Source: Spirogloea muscicola | Taxonomy: Eukaryota; Streptophyta; Zygnematophyceae; Spirogloeales; Spirogloeaceae | Assembly (NCBI GenBank): GCA_009602725.1 | Contig: WELB01000337.1 | Coordinates: forward strand, 1 to 30,080 | Length of the DNA stretch: 30,080 bases | Direction of reading: 5' to 3' | Shown here: positions 1 through 10,164 of the stretch, piece by piece | Layout: every line of letters begins with the position of its first letter | Numbering within the stretch: position 1 is the stretch's first letter | Position numbers and translations under genes: made by a program | The notes under the pieces: model-generated | Seen by the model: the letters and a program-made list of their open reading frames with translations, nothing else | The model's database searches: none | Told to the model about the DNA's origin: nothing

Positions 1-345
1 CTTGCGCCGCCGGCAGCCCGGGCTTGGCGATCCACAGCATTCGTTACAAAACCCCTGGGCGAGCGAACCGCGGCCTTGAAGCCTGGCAGCGCCCCTGGCA
101 GACCCGGCCGCCGGTCATTGCCTGACGGGCAAGCCGCTGGACGAGACCCAGCCAGCGGCTGCCGAAAGCTCCGGAGATCGATTGCCAGAGACGCGAATTC
201 ACCAACCGGCTGATCCGCGTATTCGCGCTCCTTGCCCCGGGCCGCCAGGCCGACCGCGTGCCCAGCAGTCGACGCCGATCTGGTGGAATTGGCGGTCGAC
301 GCAGTCAGTTGTCACCACATCGGCGATGATGCAGGGACCGCCGCC
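1..345 (-). mobile_element. Degenerate non-LTR retrotransposon fragment (C-terminal endonuclease-like domain)
   Basis: Read on the minus strand, this stretch encodes pieces that match the C-terminal domain of the large retrotransposon copy at 18107-19888. GGPCIIADVVTTD corresponds to GGPRLLLDVVTTD, ARGKEREYADQP to ARAKEIKYADHP, and GAFGSRWLGLVQRLARQA to GALGARWLELLNQLARHA. The pieces lie in different frames, so the copy has frameshifts and is dead. It probably continues past the left edge. The domain resembles the restriction-like endonuclease of non-LTR elements, with a D...DV...K/EY arrangement. The relationship to the other copy is seen directly; the enzyme class is inferred. Confidence 0.7.
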
Positions 346-385
346 AACCAGAGAGAGCCAGAACGAACACAAAACAAAATACTGA

Positions 386-660
386 AACTACGAAAGGGCC
401 ATAAGCGCTAGCTCAGAACTGGGTTAGGATGAAGCACTCAACAGCATCCTTGATCTGCGGCTGCTTAGCAGGGGTTACTGAGTGATTCGTAGCTGCTTTG
501 TTTCTTTGTGTGCTTGTTTTTCTTAGCGCTTCCCCTGGCCCCCTTCTCGTACTCTGTTCTTCTTTTTTGGGCTGGCTTTTCCAGCACCTAACCTCAATGG
601 GCGAGCACTTTCTTCAATAACGACGAGTGAGGAGCCTCAAATCCGACAGACTAGCTGCCG
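386..660. repeat. Two retrotransposon 3' ends in opposite orientation
   Basis: On the plus strand, 442-481 encodes LDLRLLSRGY and then a stop. A 3' tail follows: a GCGCTTCCCCTGGCCCC box near 525-541, a hairpin GGGCTGGCTTTTCCAGC at about 568-585, and a GGGCGAGCACTTTCTTC end box near 599-615. At 617-651 the minus strand encodes SDLRLLTRRY and a stop, the end of a second copy in opposite orientation. A third minus-strand tail box (GCGCTTATGGCCCTTTCG) lies at 391-410. All three are 3'-end fragments of the family described at 18107-19888. Confidence 0.75.
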
Positions 661-914
661 GAAAACAAGGTGAGAGGCCAGCCCGAAGAAGTGTTCAAGG
701 AGGCAAGCGTATTGTGGTTATCCTCCAGCTCAGCCCAGAAAACGAAGAGTCTTCTAGGTTCGACTGAGGAGGCTCGCTCAGTTACAAAGGAAGGTCTCTC
801 GGTACTCAACAGTCAGCACCCCTGGAAGCCTTATTTCTCTTTCTCCCTTGTTGGTCAATTACTTTTGCGACTCCTTCCTTTCCTTCCGTTTTCCTGTCAT
901 TCTCTTTGAAGTAG

Positions 915-1262
915 CCTCTTACAGCCATCGCCTAACTTCGGAAGAGCTGTTTGCTTTGAGCAGAAGCACGGAGAGTAGGTTCTTGCGACTTCCGGACTTT
1001 TTAAAGTTTTGTTCATTTCCTCTAGTGCCTTTTACAGCCATCGCCTGACTTTGGAGGAGCTGTTTGTACTGGGCTGGCCTCTCACAGCCATCGCCTTGCT
1101 TTGGAAGAGCTGTTTCATTTATTCGGAGGAATGCACAAGTGCGGCGACTGTCTTGAATCTTGCTCTCTCTTCCTCTCTAGAAGCAACAGCTCTCTTCCTC
1201 TTTAGACCTTGTTCAATAGTGTGAGGCTGGCTTTTTCACAGCCCTCGCCTTCGAAGAGCTGC
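915..1262 (+). repeat. Hairpin-tail repeat cluster A
   Basis: Four related segments lie in a row on the plus strand: about 921-951, 1030-1061, 1071-1112 and 1224-1262. Each carries ACAGCC followed by an A/CTCGCC box and then GAAGAGCTG. The third has the whole hairpin GGGCTGGCCTCTCACAGCC. They match the tails next to retrotransposon C-terminal peptides elsewhere in the window, so they are read as solitary 3' tails or non-autonomous derivatives. From 1263 to 1980 I see no gene, only scattered weak similarity. Confidence 0.7.
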
Positions 1263-1980
1263 CCCTTTCTGTGGAAGAGCTTCATCTGGAAGAGCTGCTC
1301 CGTCTACAGCCTGCTCTAGACAATGCAAACTGCCACACCCGGATCACTCCATCTCCCAATACGTATAGTTTTAGTACTGAGTAACTTACCCAACCCCCAA
1401 TCTCTCCTCAAAGTAGAATGAAGGCCCCATCCAAGCCGGTCCTAAGTCCGTGGCCGATTGCGTGGGGCTGACCACCTCCCGGACTGACACCCCACGTGCG
1501 TCACAACGTGGCGAAATTTATGTGCCCTTGAGAGAGTCCCCCTAACGCCACCGGGTAGCTTGATGGGGGCTTGCGAATGGCATGGTAACGAGACTCGTCA
1601 GGTGAGCTTGTGGCCTTGGGCATGGGGACCTCATCAATAGGAAGAGTTTTCTTTCTTTGAGAGATGAGAAAGACTCGTCCAGTAGGGCGAAGGTTGTGAA
1701 ACTTGGAAGACTCTCTTTTGCACTCGCGATTCACCAGCGTGCTGGTCGTGCATATTAGCCCAGGCTAGTGGCTTCCGTGGTTGTGGTTTGGCTCCTCAGT
1801 ATAGCTTGTCAGATATGCATGTGCTCACTCGGGGAAATTAGTGTCCCCCTTAGCCAGCTCATTTCCCAGTTAACAGGACATTTGTAAGGCTAGATTTGGC
1901 CTCCCTTTCAATTCTTTAAGCACCGGGCGCCTTCTCTCTTTTCTCTAACCTTTAGGGGATCTTGAGCACCCAGTGGCCAC

Positions 1981-2110
1981 TTGCTTTGCGCTTTAGCGCT
2001 TTTCTGGCCCCTTCTGAACGTTGTTCATGCTTTTTCTGGGCTGGCCACTCACAGCCATCGTCCTCTGCTGCAAGAGTCTCGCTTCTTTGAGGGTCCTCCA
2101 CCAAATGCCC
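1981..2110 (+). repeat. Solitary hairpin tail
   Basis: The complete tail order is present: TTTAGCGCTTTTCTGGCCCC near 1992-2011, GTTGTTCATGCTTTTT near 2020-2035, and the hairpin GGGCTGGCCACTCACAGCC at 2038-2056 followed by ATCGTCCTCTG. It is a close relative of the minus-strand copies at 12001-12080 and 12481-12575. No coding part of the retrotransposon is attached. Confidence 0.7.
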
Positions 2111-3355
2111 CACCCTTTCCTTCTCCTAACGATGATCTGTGCAATCTGGTCTGGCATGTTGTAATGTATATTCGCGTGCATGAACATCATTTCCGTAAAA
2201 AATCACACCCCTTATACCCTGGGCCTCAAGAAGTTTGAATCCTAATGCTCCCCTCCACGTGAGGTGTTCTGGACTGGCTACCCACAGCGACTGCAAGACA
2301 TTAAGTGTTACTAATTTGTCAGAAAAGTCATACGCTTGGTGTTCACGTAAAGAAGTTTGTGCAAAAGATGGACTCATCGTCTCTTTGACAACAGCTCTCT
2401 CGCCTTGCCTCACCCCCTGCAGTGAGTCCCACTTATCAGATATCATCAGCAGCCATTTCTATATTTACTTAGTGGCTGCATCCATTAAGCGCTTTCCTCA
2501 TGTCTTGACCGCAACCCTTGAAGCCGCTCTCCTCATGTCTTCTGCCCACTTAAATGGCACCGCCATAGCAGTGCCAACGCATGTCAACTTCTGAAAGGAT
2601 CCTAACGCCTGCTGCGCTTGGCAACCAAACCTTGCTTGTTTCACCAGTCTGAGCTTGTCATTCGATGCAAGAACCCGCACGCTCGGACTTCGCCACTCCC
2701 ACTGTAGGCTTTCCAATTCATAGTACCTGCTTCTCTAAACCCTCTGCTTAGACGTGAAATTACTCCTGCAACGCAAGCATCTCAATCGAGCATCTACAGC
2801 TTGAACCCCCAACATCACTTGAAGCTGATGAGGATGCACCCTTGAATCTTGCGCGTGGGTCTGGTTAGGCGGACTGATTGTGCAGACAGTATCCAGATGG
2901 TATTACTAAGGTAAGAATTAATCTACTCCACAGATAGGAAGTCCAGCTTTATCAAAGCAGGCCAATCCCAAGAATGAATACATAAGCGGCCACTGTCTTG
3001 GAGGGCAGGGCGCACAAAGAGTCCGGCTTTGCTGGACAAGCATGTAGAGTCGCTGCACTTTGGCACTGCCCTGCCAAAGAAGCTCAGGCAATTGTTCTAT
3101 TCTCCAACTTCCACGGGGTTCCCAGCAACTTTGAAGTGCTGGTAGTACCTGTTACAAGAGAGCAGCGGCAAAAGATTTGGGGCTTTAGAGGCCAATGAGT
3201 GTGCAGAAACTGTCACCGTCAGAGTCACTTGCAAGTTTGACTTGCCTGATGGCAGCGCACACTGAATTCGCTCATCTTGAGGACAGCCTGACATTAAAGT
3301 ATGTCAACGTGAGGGCGAAACAGTGCAAAGGCAGTCAAAAGAAGGTGGCCAGCGC
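2111..3355. other. Interval without a recognised gene
   Basis: The open frames here are short, with no recognisable domain and no splice-linked continuation. A weak hairpin-like remnant (GGACTGGCTACCCACAGC) lies near 2271-2288. The right part is the 3' flank of the minus-strand isopropylmalate-dehydrogenase-like gene. Confidence 0.5.
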
Positions 3356-5827
3356 TTACTCCATGGCTTCTACCAAGCGGTCACCGATCTCTTCTGCACT
3401 TGCAATCGTGGCACCCGGGCCTGACTGCATGTCGGCTGTTCTGACCCCATCCGCCAGTAGCGACCTCATGGCCTGCTGCAGTAAGTCTGCCAACACCGGC
3501 TGATAGTAGCAACTAGGTGTCATCACGGGTGTTCATAGAGTGACAACACATTGGCAGTGTTCACTGATCCGATGCGAGGTAAGATGATTAGGCTTAAGCA
3601 TTTGCCAGGCAAGCACATTGGCAGGTGTAGGATTTAGGGTCTAGAGTTATGTATTTAGGGTTAGGGTGGAAGGGTTTAGGGAGAAGATAGATTGAAAATC
3701 GGACCTGCTGGAGTTGATACCGGAGCATCATAGAAACTGATCGTAAAAGTCCAAAGGGATTGGCCGCCCTTCCGCCAAGCTCACCAGCTAACCTTCACTC
3801 ACAAGACAAAGACAAGGAGCGATTGCCTCGTAAGCTCTCATGAGAGCAGGTGTTGTTGGAAGCTGAGAGAAGGTCTCAGTACATGCCTAGACCTTGACTA
3901 CAGACTGACCATCAGTTACGCATGTCCTCAGCACTTAGATAATCTGCCAGCAGGAGTTTACCCAAAGAGGCCAGGCTTGTCCCCTGAGCTTAATTCCGCG
4001 GATGGAGCAAATCGGACACCACCCGTGATGCCCCTGGCTGTCTCAACCAGGACATCACCCAGCATATTCGCCAGCACAACTACGTCGTACTTTGTAGGCC
4101 GCTGGACAGATGCCATGGAAGCCAATGAGGGGTTTTCATGACAACTTCAGAGGGGAGACTGTACATGGAGTGCTCTCAAGCAGCACAAATAGGCTCCGAT
4201 CACTTAAGATTAGGAAAGCCAAGTGGCAGACAAGGGCTGTAGCTCTAGCTAGCAAACTGACTTCTGTCCTTGAGCTGGTACACCTCACAGGTTAGCGTTC
4301 ACATACATTGATATCGTGCTAAACTTACCACAGGAAAGCGAGAACATAGGCAAATCAATAGGCACAAAGGTGTGGACTTATATCACAGACCTGGACAAGA
4401 CGGCTGGCAAAGAGGTCAGCCAGCTCGTGATGCACCTCCACATCCGGATACTCTGTTTCACCAACCCTGGTCACAACCTGACACAACAGTTGATCTGCGA
4501 TTGCTTGAGCAAAACTCTCACCAAAGAGCTGCACCTTTATCCTATGATCTGGTCTTATGATCTGATTAGCTATATTCCTAGCAAGTGATCAGTGCTTACA
4601 AGACATATCCAGTCTGTCAAATGAATCACAATATGAATGCTAAGCACTACGGTTAGCAGGCCCCGCTTCCACAACAAGGGATCGCGAGCGAAGTACCTCA
4701 CGCCAGAGTCGGCTGACTTCCAGGTAGTTGGCAAGGTCGACAGATGTCAAGCGGCGGCTGCGGGCCCTCGCAATGTCAAATGCAGCCCGAGCAATGCGCT
4801 CGACTTCCTGGCTAGAGTATGCAGCAGTGCTGAAGGCCCGCTCATCTCCGCCTGGCAGCGGCTCCCTGCCCTGACACAAGAGAAGCGAGCACACTCGCTT
4901 CACGCCAGGCGGCTCATCCAGAGGGCTCCAACCTCCGTGCAAAAGCAAAACACGTCGCACAAGGCGCGTGCATTGGATACATGGGTGCCTCTCCCCGAGT
5001 CACCTGTTCACCGGTGTATATTCCACCACTGATTTCGCGGACAAAGATGAGGTCGGTGCCGCGGATGACCTCGGCCTTCAGCAGGTAGTCCTTCTCCAGC
5101 TGGGGGAAGGCCAAGGCGGGCGAAAGCTGCCAGAAGAGGTCCATCTCTGCCCGCAGCTTCAGCAGCGTCTGGGAGCGGAGCGGCGATCCCAGCGGGCCCT
5201 GCAATCAAATAACGACTTTGTGGGCGCTGAGTCCAAGTCTTACCAATGTCCTCATCTAGTGACTTGGACTTGCTGCGCTTCTGCTAAAGCCTTGATCAGT
5301 CTAGGATGCCCTTTGGAATGCCAAACAGACCCAACAGCCTGCACAGAACCACTTTGTGCTCATGTCTTGTACACTTCCCAATCTAACTGAAACCAATGAA
5401 CCCTGTATGTAAGACTGCTTCTGCAAAGTATTGCCACAAGGAATCGAGACAAGATCCTTGGCCAGGCAGATGGACACGCCAAGTTCCTCAGACTTGGTCG
5501 CAGTGTCGGTGGGTCGGTCAGTCAGCTGTACCTGTGACTTCATCCCAGCCCCTGATGTGATAGCTTGAGCTAATGACGCGAGTTCCAAGCTCATAAACGA
5601 GGTGAGAGGATCACCTCGTTGCCCTCGACCGTGACCTTGCTCCCGATGCCGCCGAGCAGGACGGCGTCGCAGGCCTTGCAATGCTCCACGGTCTCAGGCG
5701 GCAGCGAGTGCCCGGTCGCCTCAATGGCCGCATTGCCAATCAGGGCGTCGGTGATATCGAAGTCGACGCCGGAGCACTCCTCCAGCGCCTTGAGGGCCTT
5801 CTTGGCGATGGACATCACCTCCGGCCC
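3356..5827 (-). CDS. Isopropylmalate-dehydrogenase-family protein with altered active site (5' end not found)
   Basis: Seven minus-strand exons join in one frame: 5827-5615, 5198-5012, 4851-4697, 4477-4391, 4101-3962, 3792-3705 and 3499-3356 (TAA stop). They encode 337 residues. Family motifs run in order: GPEVM, ACDAVLLGGIGS, GTDLIFVREISGGIYTG, TSVDLANYLEVSRLW, EYPDVEVHH, ANMLGDVLVETARGITGG, GRAANPFGLL, MMLRYQL, and the C-terminal GVRTADM with EEIGDRLVEAM. 3-Isopropylmalate dehydrogenase is a plastid leucine-synthesis enzyme in plants. Retained residues are Arg and Tyr of REISGGIY and Asp of MLGD. The catalytic Lys (family VDKAN) is Leu, the Arg of family ANLRP is Ser, the second metal-ligand Asp is Glu, and the HGSAPDIAG NAD loop is absent. 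The acceptor at 3792 is the weakest junction. The first exon (with GDGI) was not found; the region above 5835 is repetitive and has an ambiguous base at 6181. It may be a pseudoenzyme paralog or a young pseudogene. Confidence 0.83.
3631..3686 (+). repeat. Degenerate telomere-like repeats inside an intron
   Basis: Several TTTAGGG or TTAGGG units lie within about 56 bases, separated by imperfect spacers. The tract falls in the last intron (3500-3704) of the minus-strand isopropylmalate-dehydrogenase-like gene. Plant-type telomeres use TTTAGGG; this is a short interstitial remnant and not a chromosome end. Confidence 0.55.
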
Positions 5828-5902
5828 CTGCACTCATTCGCAGTATAGAAGATTAGGCGAATAGTCACACTGCTGTAAAATTTATGAATGTGGAGCATTT
5901 GG

Positions 5903-6030
5903 ACGAGGCTGACGGCTGACGGCTTGACGGCTTGACGGCTTGGCGGCTGACGGCTTGATGGCTGACGGACCACGTCTGGCGGCTCACGGCCGACAGCCGA
6001 GGACTGACGGCTGACGGGCTGACGGGCGGA
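5903..6030 (+). repeat. Imperfect short tandem repeat, unit GACGGCTT / GACGGCTGA
   Basis: A run of eight- to ten-base units (GACGGCTGA, GACGGCTTG, TGGCGGCTGA and variants) fills most of this interval. The open minus-strand frame through it is Ser/Arg-rich only because of the repeat. It lies between the first detectable exon of the isopropylmalate-dehydrogenase-like gene and the phospholipase exon. Confidence 0.75.
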
Positions 6031-6111
6031 GAACTGGAGGCTGGTGGCTGCTTCAGGACTCTTGCGACCGCGCCAGCAGGAGCACCGGCGGCCGCCATTG
6101 AGCTCGCCGGA

Positions 6112-6113
<2 letters not shown>

Positions 6114-6144
<31 letters not shown>

Positions 6145-6181
6145 CGCGGCTCGAGGGGTTCAGCGAAGCGCACCTGGCCGN
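6114..6181 (+). repeat. GGC trinucleotide run followed by an ambiguous base
   Basis: An uninterrupted GGC run at about 6116-6142 is followed 40 bases later by a single N at 6181. The phospholipase homology begins right after the N, and nothing before it resembles the missing N-terminus of that protein. The N may mark an assembly join or low-quality consensus, so continuity across it should not be assumed. Confidence 0.7.
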
Positions 6182-7064
6182 CTCAACGCGTCGCTGCCCG
6201 GGTCGCCGCGCGTGCCCGTGCAGGACCTCGCCGAGTTCGTGGACCCGGACCCCGGCCACAGCTTCCAGGCCATCCGCGAGCAGGTGTTCGGCGGCAACTC
6301 GTCGCGCCACGTCGCGCAAAACCCGGCGCCCATGGACGGCTTCGTGCAGCAGGCGGAGAGCATGATTTCCGGCTTCGGCGCGCGCGTGATGAGCCAGTTC
6401 CGGCCCGCCGCCGTGCCCGTGCTCTCGGAGCTGGCCGCGCAGTTTGCCGTCGTGGACTCGTGGCACTCGAGCGTGCCGGCGTCCACGCAGCCCAACCGGC
6501 TGTTCATCCACAGCGCGACGTCGCATGGCGCCACCGGCAACCACGTCCCGGACCTCGTCCGCGGCTTCCCGCAGAAGACGCTGTACGACAGCCTGGAGGA
6601 GAGCGGCCTGTCGTGGGGCGTCTACTTCCAAAACATGCCCAGCGTGCTGTTCCTGCGCTCCCTGCGCCGCCCCAAGTACGCGCCGCGCTTCCACTCGTAC
6701 GAGATGCTGCGCCTGCACGCGCGCCTCGGCCTGCTGCCCAACTACGTCGTGCTGGAGCCCGCGTACTTCGACATCGCCGGCCGCCCCGCCAATGACGACC
6801 ACCCGTCGCACGACATCGCCGAGGGCCAGCGGTTCATGAAGGAGGTGTACGAGATGTTCCGCGCGGCCAAGCAGTGGCACGAGATGCTCCTCATCCTCAC
6901 GTACGACGAGCACGGCGGCTTCTACGACCACGTGCCCACGCCCGTGCGCCACGTCCCCTCGCCCGACGGCATCGTCGGCCCCAAGCCCTGGCGCTTCAAG
7001 TTTGACCGCCTCGGCGTGCGCGTCCCCACTGTCCTCATCTCGCCCTGGATCGATGCCACTACTG
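6182..7064 (+). CDS. NPC: Non-specific phospholipase C (phosphoesterase family), partial
   Basis: One long GC-rich exon encodes about 294 residues of the plant non-specific phospholipase C / acid-phosphatase-like phosphoesterase family, which hydrolyses phospholipids to diacylglycerol. Motifs in order are FVDPDPGHSFQAIREQVFG, MSGFGAR-like ISGFGARVMSQF, HSATSHGATGN, GLSWGVYFQNMPS, YFDIAGRPANDDHPSHDI, the acidic motif LTYDEHGGFYDHVPTP and GVRVPTVLISPWI. The N-terminal ENRSFDH-type catalytic motif is missing, because homology starts right at the ambiguous base. Homology ends after LISPWID at a possible donor (ACTG then GTAACA), and no exon with the usual EHSS segment follows before the convergent malate dehydrogenase gene 268 bases away. 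It may be a broken gene, or the other exons may have been misplaced by assembly. Confidence 0.83.
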
Positions 7065-7331
7065 GTAACATGACCACTCATACCACTTGTCAATGCAGCA
7101 GACCTTGTTGGACAGTGTTAGGCTCCAATGCATTTAAACGCAACCCTGATTTTTCCTGGGAGAAAGAGATAATTGTACCAAATGCACAGATGGTGGATGC
7201 AAGGTGATTGAAATGTTTGGAACAATTTCCCCTAAAGTAAACCACTTCACAAGTAGGCGAATAGCCTAAATAGGGAGCCAAGTTCTGTAGGTTGTCTTCA
7301 CTGTTTGTTGCAGAAAGGAGTGTTGCAAAGC

Positions 7332-9809
7332 TCACTTGTTGACAAACTCAATGCCTTTATCAATGCTGGCCTTCAGCTCACCCTTGAGCTTCTCCAGACC
7401 TTGCCTGATGAGCAAGGCCACATCGCAAACAACCGAAATGAGATGGCAAGCTGCTGCTTGAGCAGGATGGCTGCAGCCGATCTTGCAATTAGTGCGACCT
7501 CGAGACGCACAGCTTGCTCAGTAGTGTATGGGAGCTGGGGAAATGCTCCATGCAATCTGTGGCAGTGTGCTCCACTTTGAATAAGAAGTCTCTGATACAA
7601 GAGCACCCTACCTTTCGAAAGTATTCATTGGCCCAAGTGGAAGAATCTCCTCTGCACCATTCCTGCCAAGTACTACTCTAGAAGCGAAGAATGGCAGCTC
7701 GGTGACCTGTAGAGCAAGTCCCAGCCAGCCTCTATAAGAAAGTGATGGCGAGTGGATCTGATTCGCAACTCCAAACTAGCACGTCAGGAGCAGCTCTACA
7801 AGGACAGAGAAGAAGGTTCAGCTCACAATCTCAGTACCTGGGAATCTACAAATGCACATTCAATGATTCCACCTTCCCCACGGAGAGCTCTGAGGCAGGA
7901 TTCTGCAAATTTAGCGGCTGCATATGCCTGCATGTGTCTCTCAGCAAAGATGAATATGTAAGTGCAACGCTGGAGGATCATGTGCAACAAAGATGACGTA
8001 CAGGCATGAGCAAACTATCTCCGTCTGTACATAGTTTAAATCTCAAGCCTGTGTTATCCAGGCTACAGGTAAGCACCCCACCATTCAAGCTTACCATGGA
8101 GAGAGTTGCTGACCCAGCCCCTGCCTTTGCCTGCAGTAAGCCAAAGTGGTTTAAGCCAACTAGCACATATCAGGACAAGCGAAGCCATTATCGCAGAGCA
8201 TACTAGAAGGCCTGCAACTGATAGGCACCCTAAAATTCAGCGTGCATACACCGCTCTTGCTATGTTTTGAAGCTGATCAACTTAGACAGTGTCAAATGCA
8301 TGTACCTTCACAACTTCTGTCCCACCATCTTGCACCCTTGCTGTCAGGGCCTCTGCCTCCTCTTGCGTCAATGAGAGAGGCGGTTTTGCCTGCATGAGCA
8401 AACACACCTATCAGCCCCATAATCTGTATAAAGTAGGCTTCCAAGTGCAGCCATGTGGATGTCGTATACATTCCTGCTCCCCGCCTCATGTTTTGTCAGT
8501 GGCCAAAAAGACGTCCCTCCCATAGTTATCCTTGCCTCCGCTAAAAAGCCTCTGGGCTTCAAATAACCTCTGGGCTTCAAATAACCCAAGGATTGCTCCA
8601 AGGATGACACTCGTGTAACAAGTGAGAGTAACAACTGCTCTCAATACTCAATAAAGAAACCATACTTGAGAAAGCAGAGGCAAAATCGTGACTCCAGCAT
8701 GCCCCCCAACCACAGGAATATTGACATCATTTGGATCCAAGCCCACAATCTCGGCCTGCAAGCACTCAAAATACAGAGCATCACTCTTCAGCATTTGTAG
8801 GCTTGAATGAATCGACCGGAGAGCCCTTATATAACATGGAGCAGGATCACTTTCCTACGTCTCAGACACGAGAAATCTAGTGAAGGTCATTGCTCATACA
8901 TGACATGTAGTAACTACTTACCGCGAACGTGTTAGCCCGAACGACGTCCAAGGTTGTCACACCAAGTAATTTCCTCGGGTCATAGACTCCAGCCCTCTTC
9001 AACACTTCAGCAGCAATTGGTACGGTGGAGTTCACTGGGTTGCTGATGATGTTGATGAAGGCATTGGGGCAAAACTTGGCTACACCTTCAATGAGCGTCT
9101 TCACAATGCCTGCATTGATGTTGAAGAGGTCGTCCCTGGTCATGCCTGGCTTCCTTGGCACTCCAGCTGGTATGATGACCACATCAACACCGCTGAGGGC
9201 ACCTTCAAGCTGAGAAGGCCCCAAGAATCCTCGGACCTGGTAGAGCAGCAGAGGCCAAGCGAGCGTGAGCTCGTGCTCCGCTGCAAGCAAGCAATGCTTG
9301 CAGGACGAGTCGAGATGCTGGTGAGCTGTCCCATCATAGTCCATCACGATGATGCACCAGGTCTGAATATACTTAACGTACCACTGTGGAGGAGTTGATG
9401 TGGCTGATGTCCGCAGTCACGCCTGGCGTGTTTGCGACATCGTACAGGTTCAGGGTGGCCACATTGGGGCAGAGCTTCATGAGGAGAGACAGGGATTGGC
9501 CAATGCCGCCGGCAGCTCCAAGGATGGCCACCTTGAACCCGCTGGCCGCGCCCTTGGCGCGCGTGCCCTCGAGGCGAAGGCAGCCGGCATCCTGCACAAA
9601 TGCGAAAATAGCAGACGGTGGCCTGATCAAGAGGATGCGGGGAACAATGGCCTGATCGAGAGGTAGCAGCGAACGATGGCCTGATCAGGCCGTGCAGAAG
9701 CTCCGGCAGCCGGCAGGAAGGCGTCCGGCCAGGGGCTCCGGACCTCGCCGAGCTCCGCGGGCGGCCGCAGGTGTGCGGCGATGCGGCTGATGCGCGCGCT
9801 GGGATCCAT
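7332..9809 (-). CDS. PMDH: Peroxisomal (glyoxysomal) NAD malate dehydrogenase with PTS2 signal
   Basis: This is a complete gene of nine exons: 9809-9744, 9591-9382, 9236-8922, 8755-8666, 8389-8306, 8130-8095, 7927-7838, 7706-7612 and 7404-7332. It encodes 352 residues, close to the roughly 356 of plant glyoxysomal enzymes. It interconverts malate and oxaloacetate with NAD, serving the glyoxylate cycle and beta-oxidation. The N-terminus has RISRIAAHL at residues 6-14, which fits the PTS2 peroxisome import signal (R-I/L-x5-H-L). Next come the Rossmann motif [40 protein letters not shown], the catalytic-His segment [16 protein letters not shown], and a C-terminus ending [15 protein letters not shown]. 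The start is the ATG just before the PTS2. All joins keep phase. Exon 6 is only 36 bases ([12 protein letters not shown]). The exon 1 donor (GAG then GTCCGG) is the weakest site. Confidence 0.93.
8549..8584. repeat. 18-base tandem duplication in a malate dehydrogenase intron
   Basis: Two identical copies of CCTCTGGGCTTCAAATAA lie back to back at 8549-8566 and 8567-8584, inside the intron between the exons at 8666 and 8389. The exact match suggests a recent slippage event. Confidence 0.85.
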
Positions 9810-9867
9810 GCTTCGCCGGCGCCGCTCCTCCGGCGCGCCGACCGCAGCGGCCTTGCGGCCGGCAGCT

Positions 9868-9912
9868 CCCGNGGCGGCGGCGGCGACGGCGGCGGCGGCG
9901 GCGGCGGCGGCG
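9868..9912 (+). repeat. GGC trinucleotide run with an ambiguous base, upstream of malate dehydrogenase
   Basis: An N at 9872 is followed by a GGC/GAC run to about 9912. It lies 60-100 bases upstream of the malate dehydrogenase start codon, so it is probably in the 5' untranslated region or promoter (as GCC units in the transcript). The run translates as poly-Ala or poly-Arg in open frames, but nothing suggests these are coding. Confidence 0.7.
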
Positions 9913-10164
9913 GCGTCCGGGCCACGAGCTGCGGATAAGACGCGGGCGGGGGAGAGGTGGCACAAAGGGGCCCGCTCTGCTGCGGCTAAGGCAAACCGGT
10001 GGGCTAATCTATCCGGCGCGGATGCGCGCTGCGCGTCAGCCTGTGGAGTCCCGTCAGCCTGACCCCCGCGCGCGATCACGACGGCCACCCCCGCGCAGCC
10101 CGCTGCAAGCTGACGGAGCACCGGGAGGGACCGTCAGCGGGGCAGTCGGCTGCTTTCTGTTGCT

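Noticed and set aside
5865-6173. Minus-strand frame with poly-Pro and Ser/Arg-rich sequence, considered as a transit peptide for the isopropylmalate-dehydrogenase-like gene
   Set aside because: Its composition is produced by the GGC run and the GACGGCTT repeats, no GDGI-type exon end is present, and it crosses towards the ambiguous base. It cannot be supported as exon 1.
6053-7093. 346-codon minus-strand open frame
   Set aside because: It is antisense to the conserved phospholipase exon and exists because of the high GC content; its Val/Arg/His-rich sequence has no family features.
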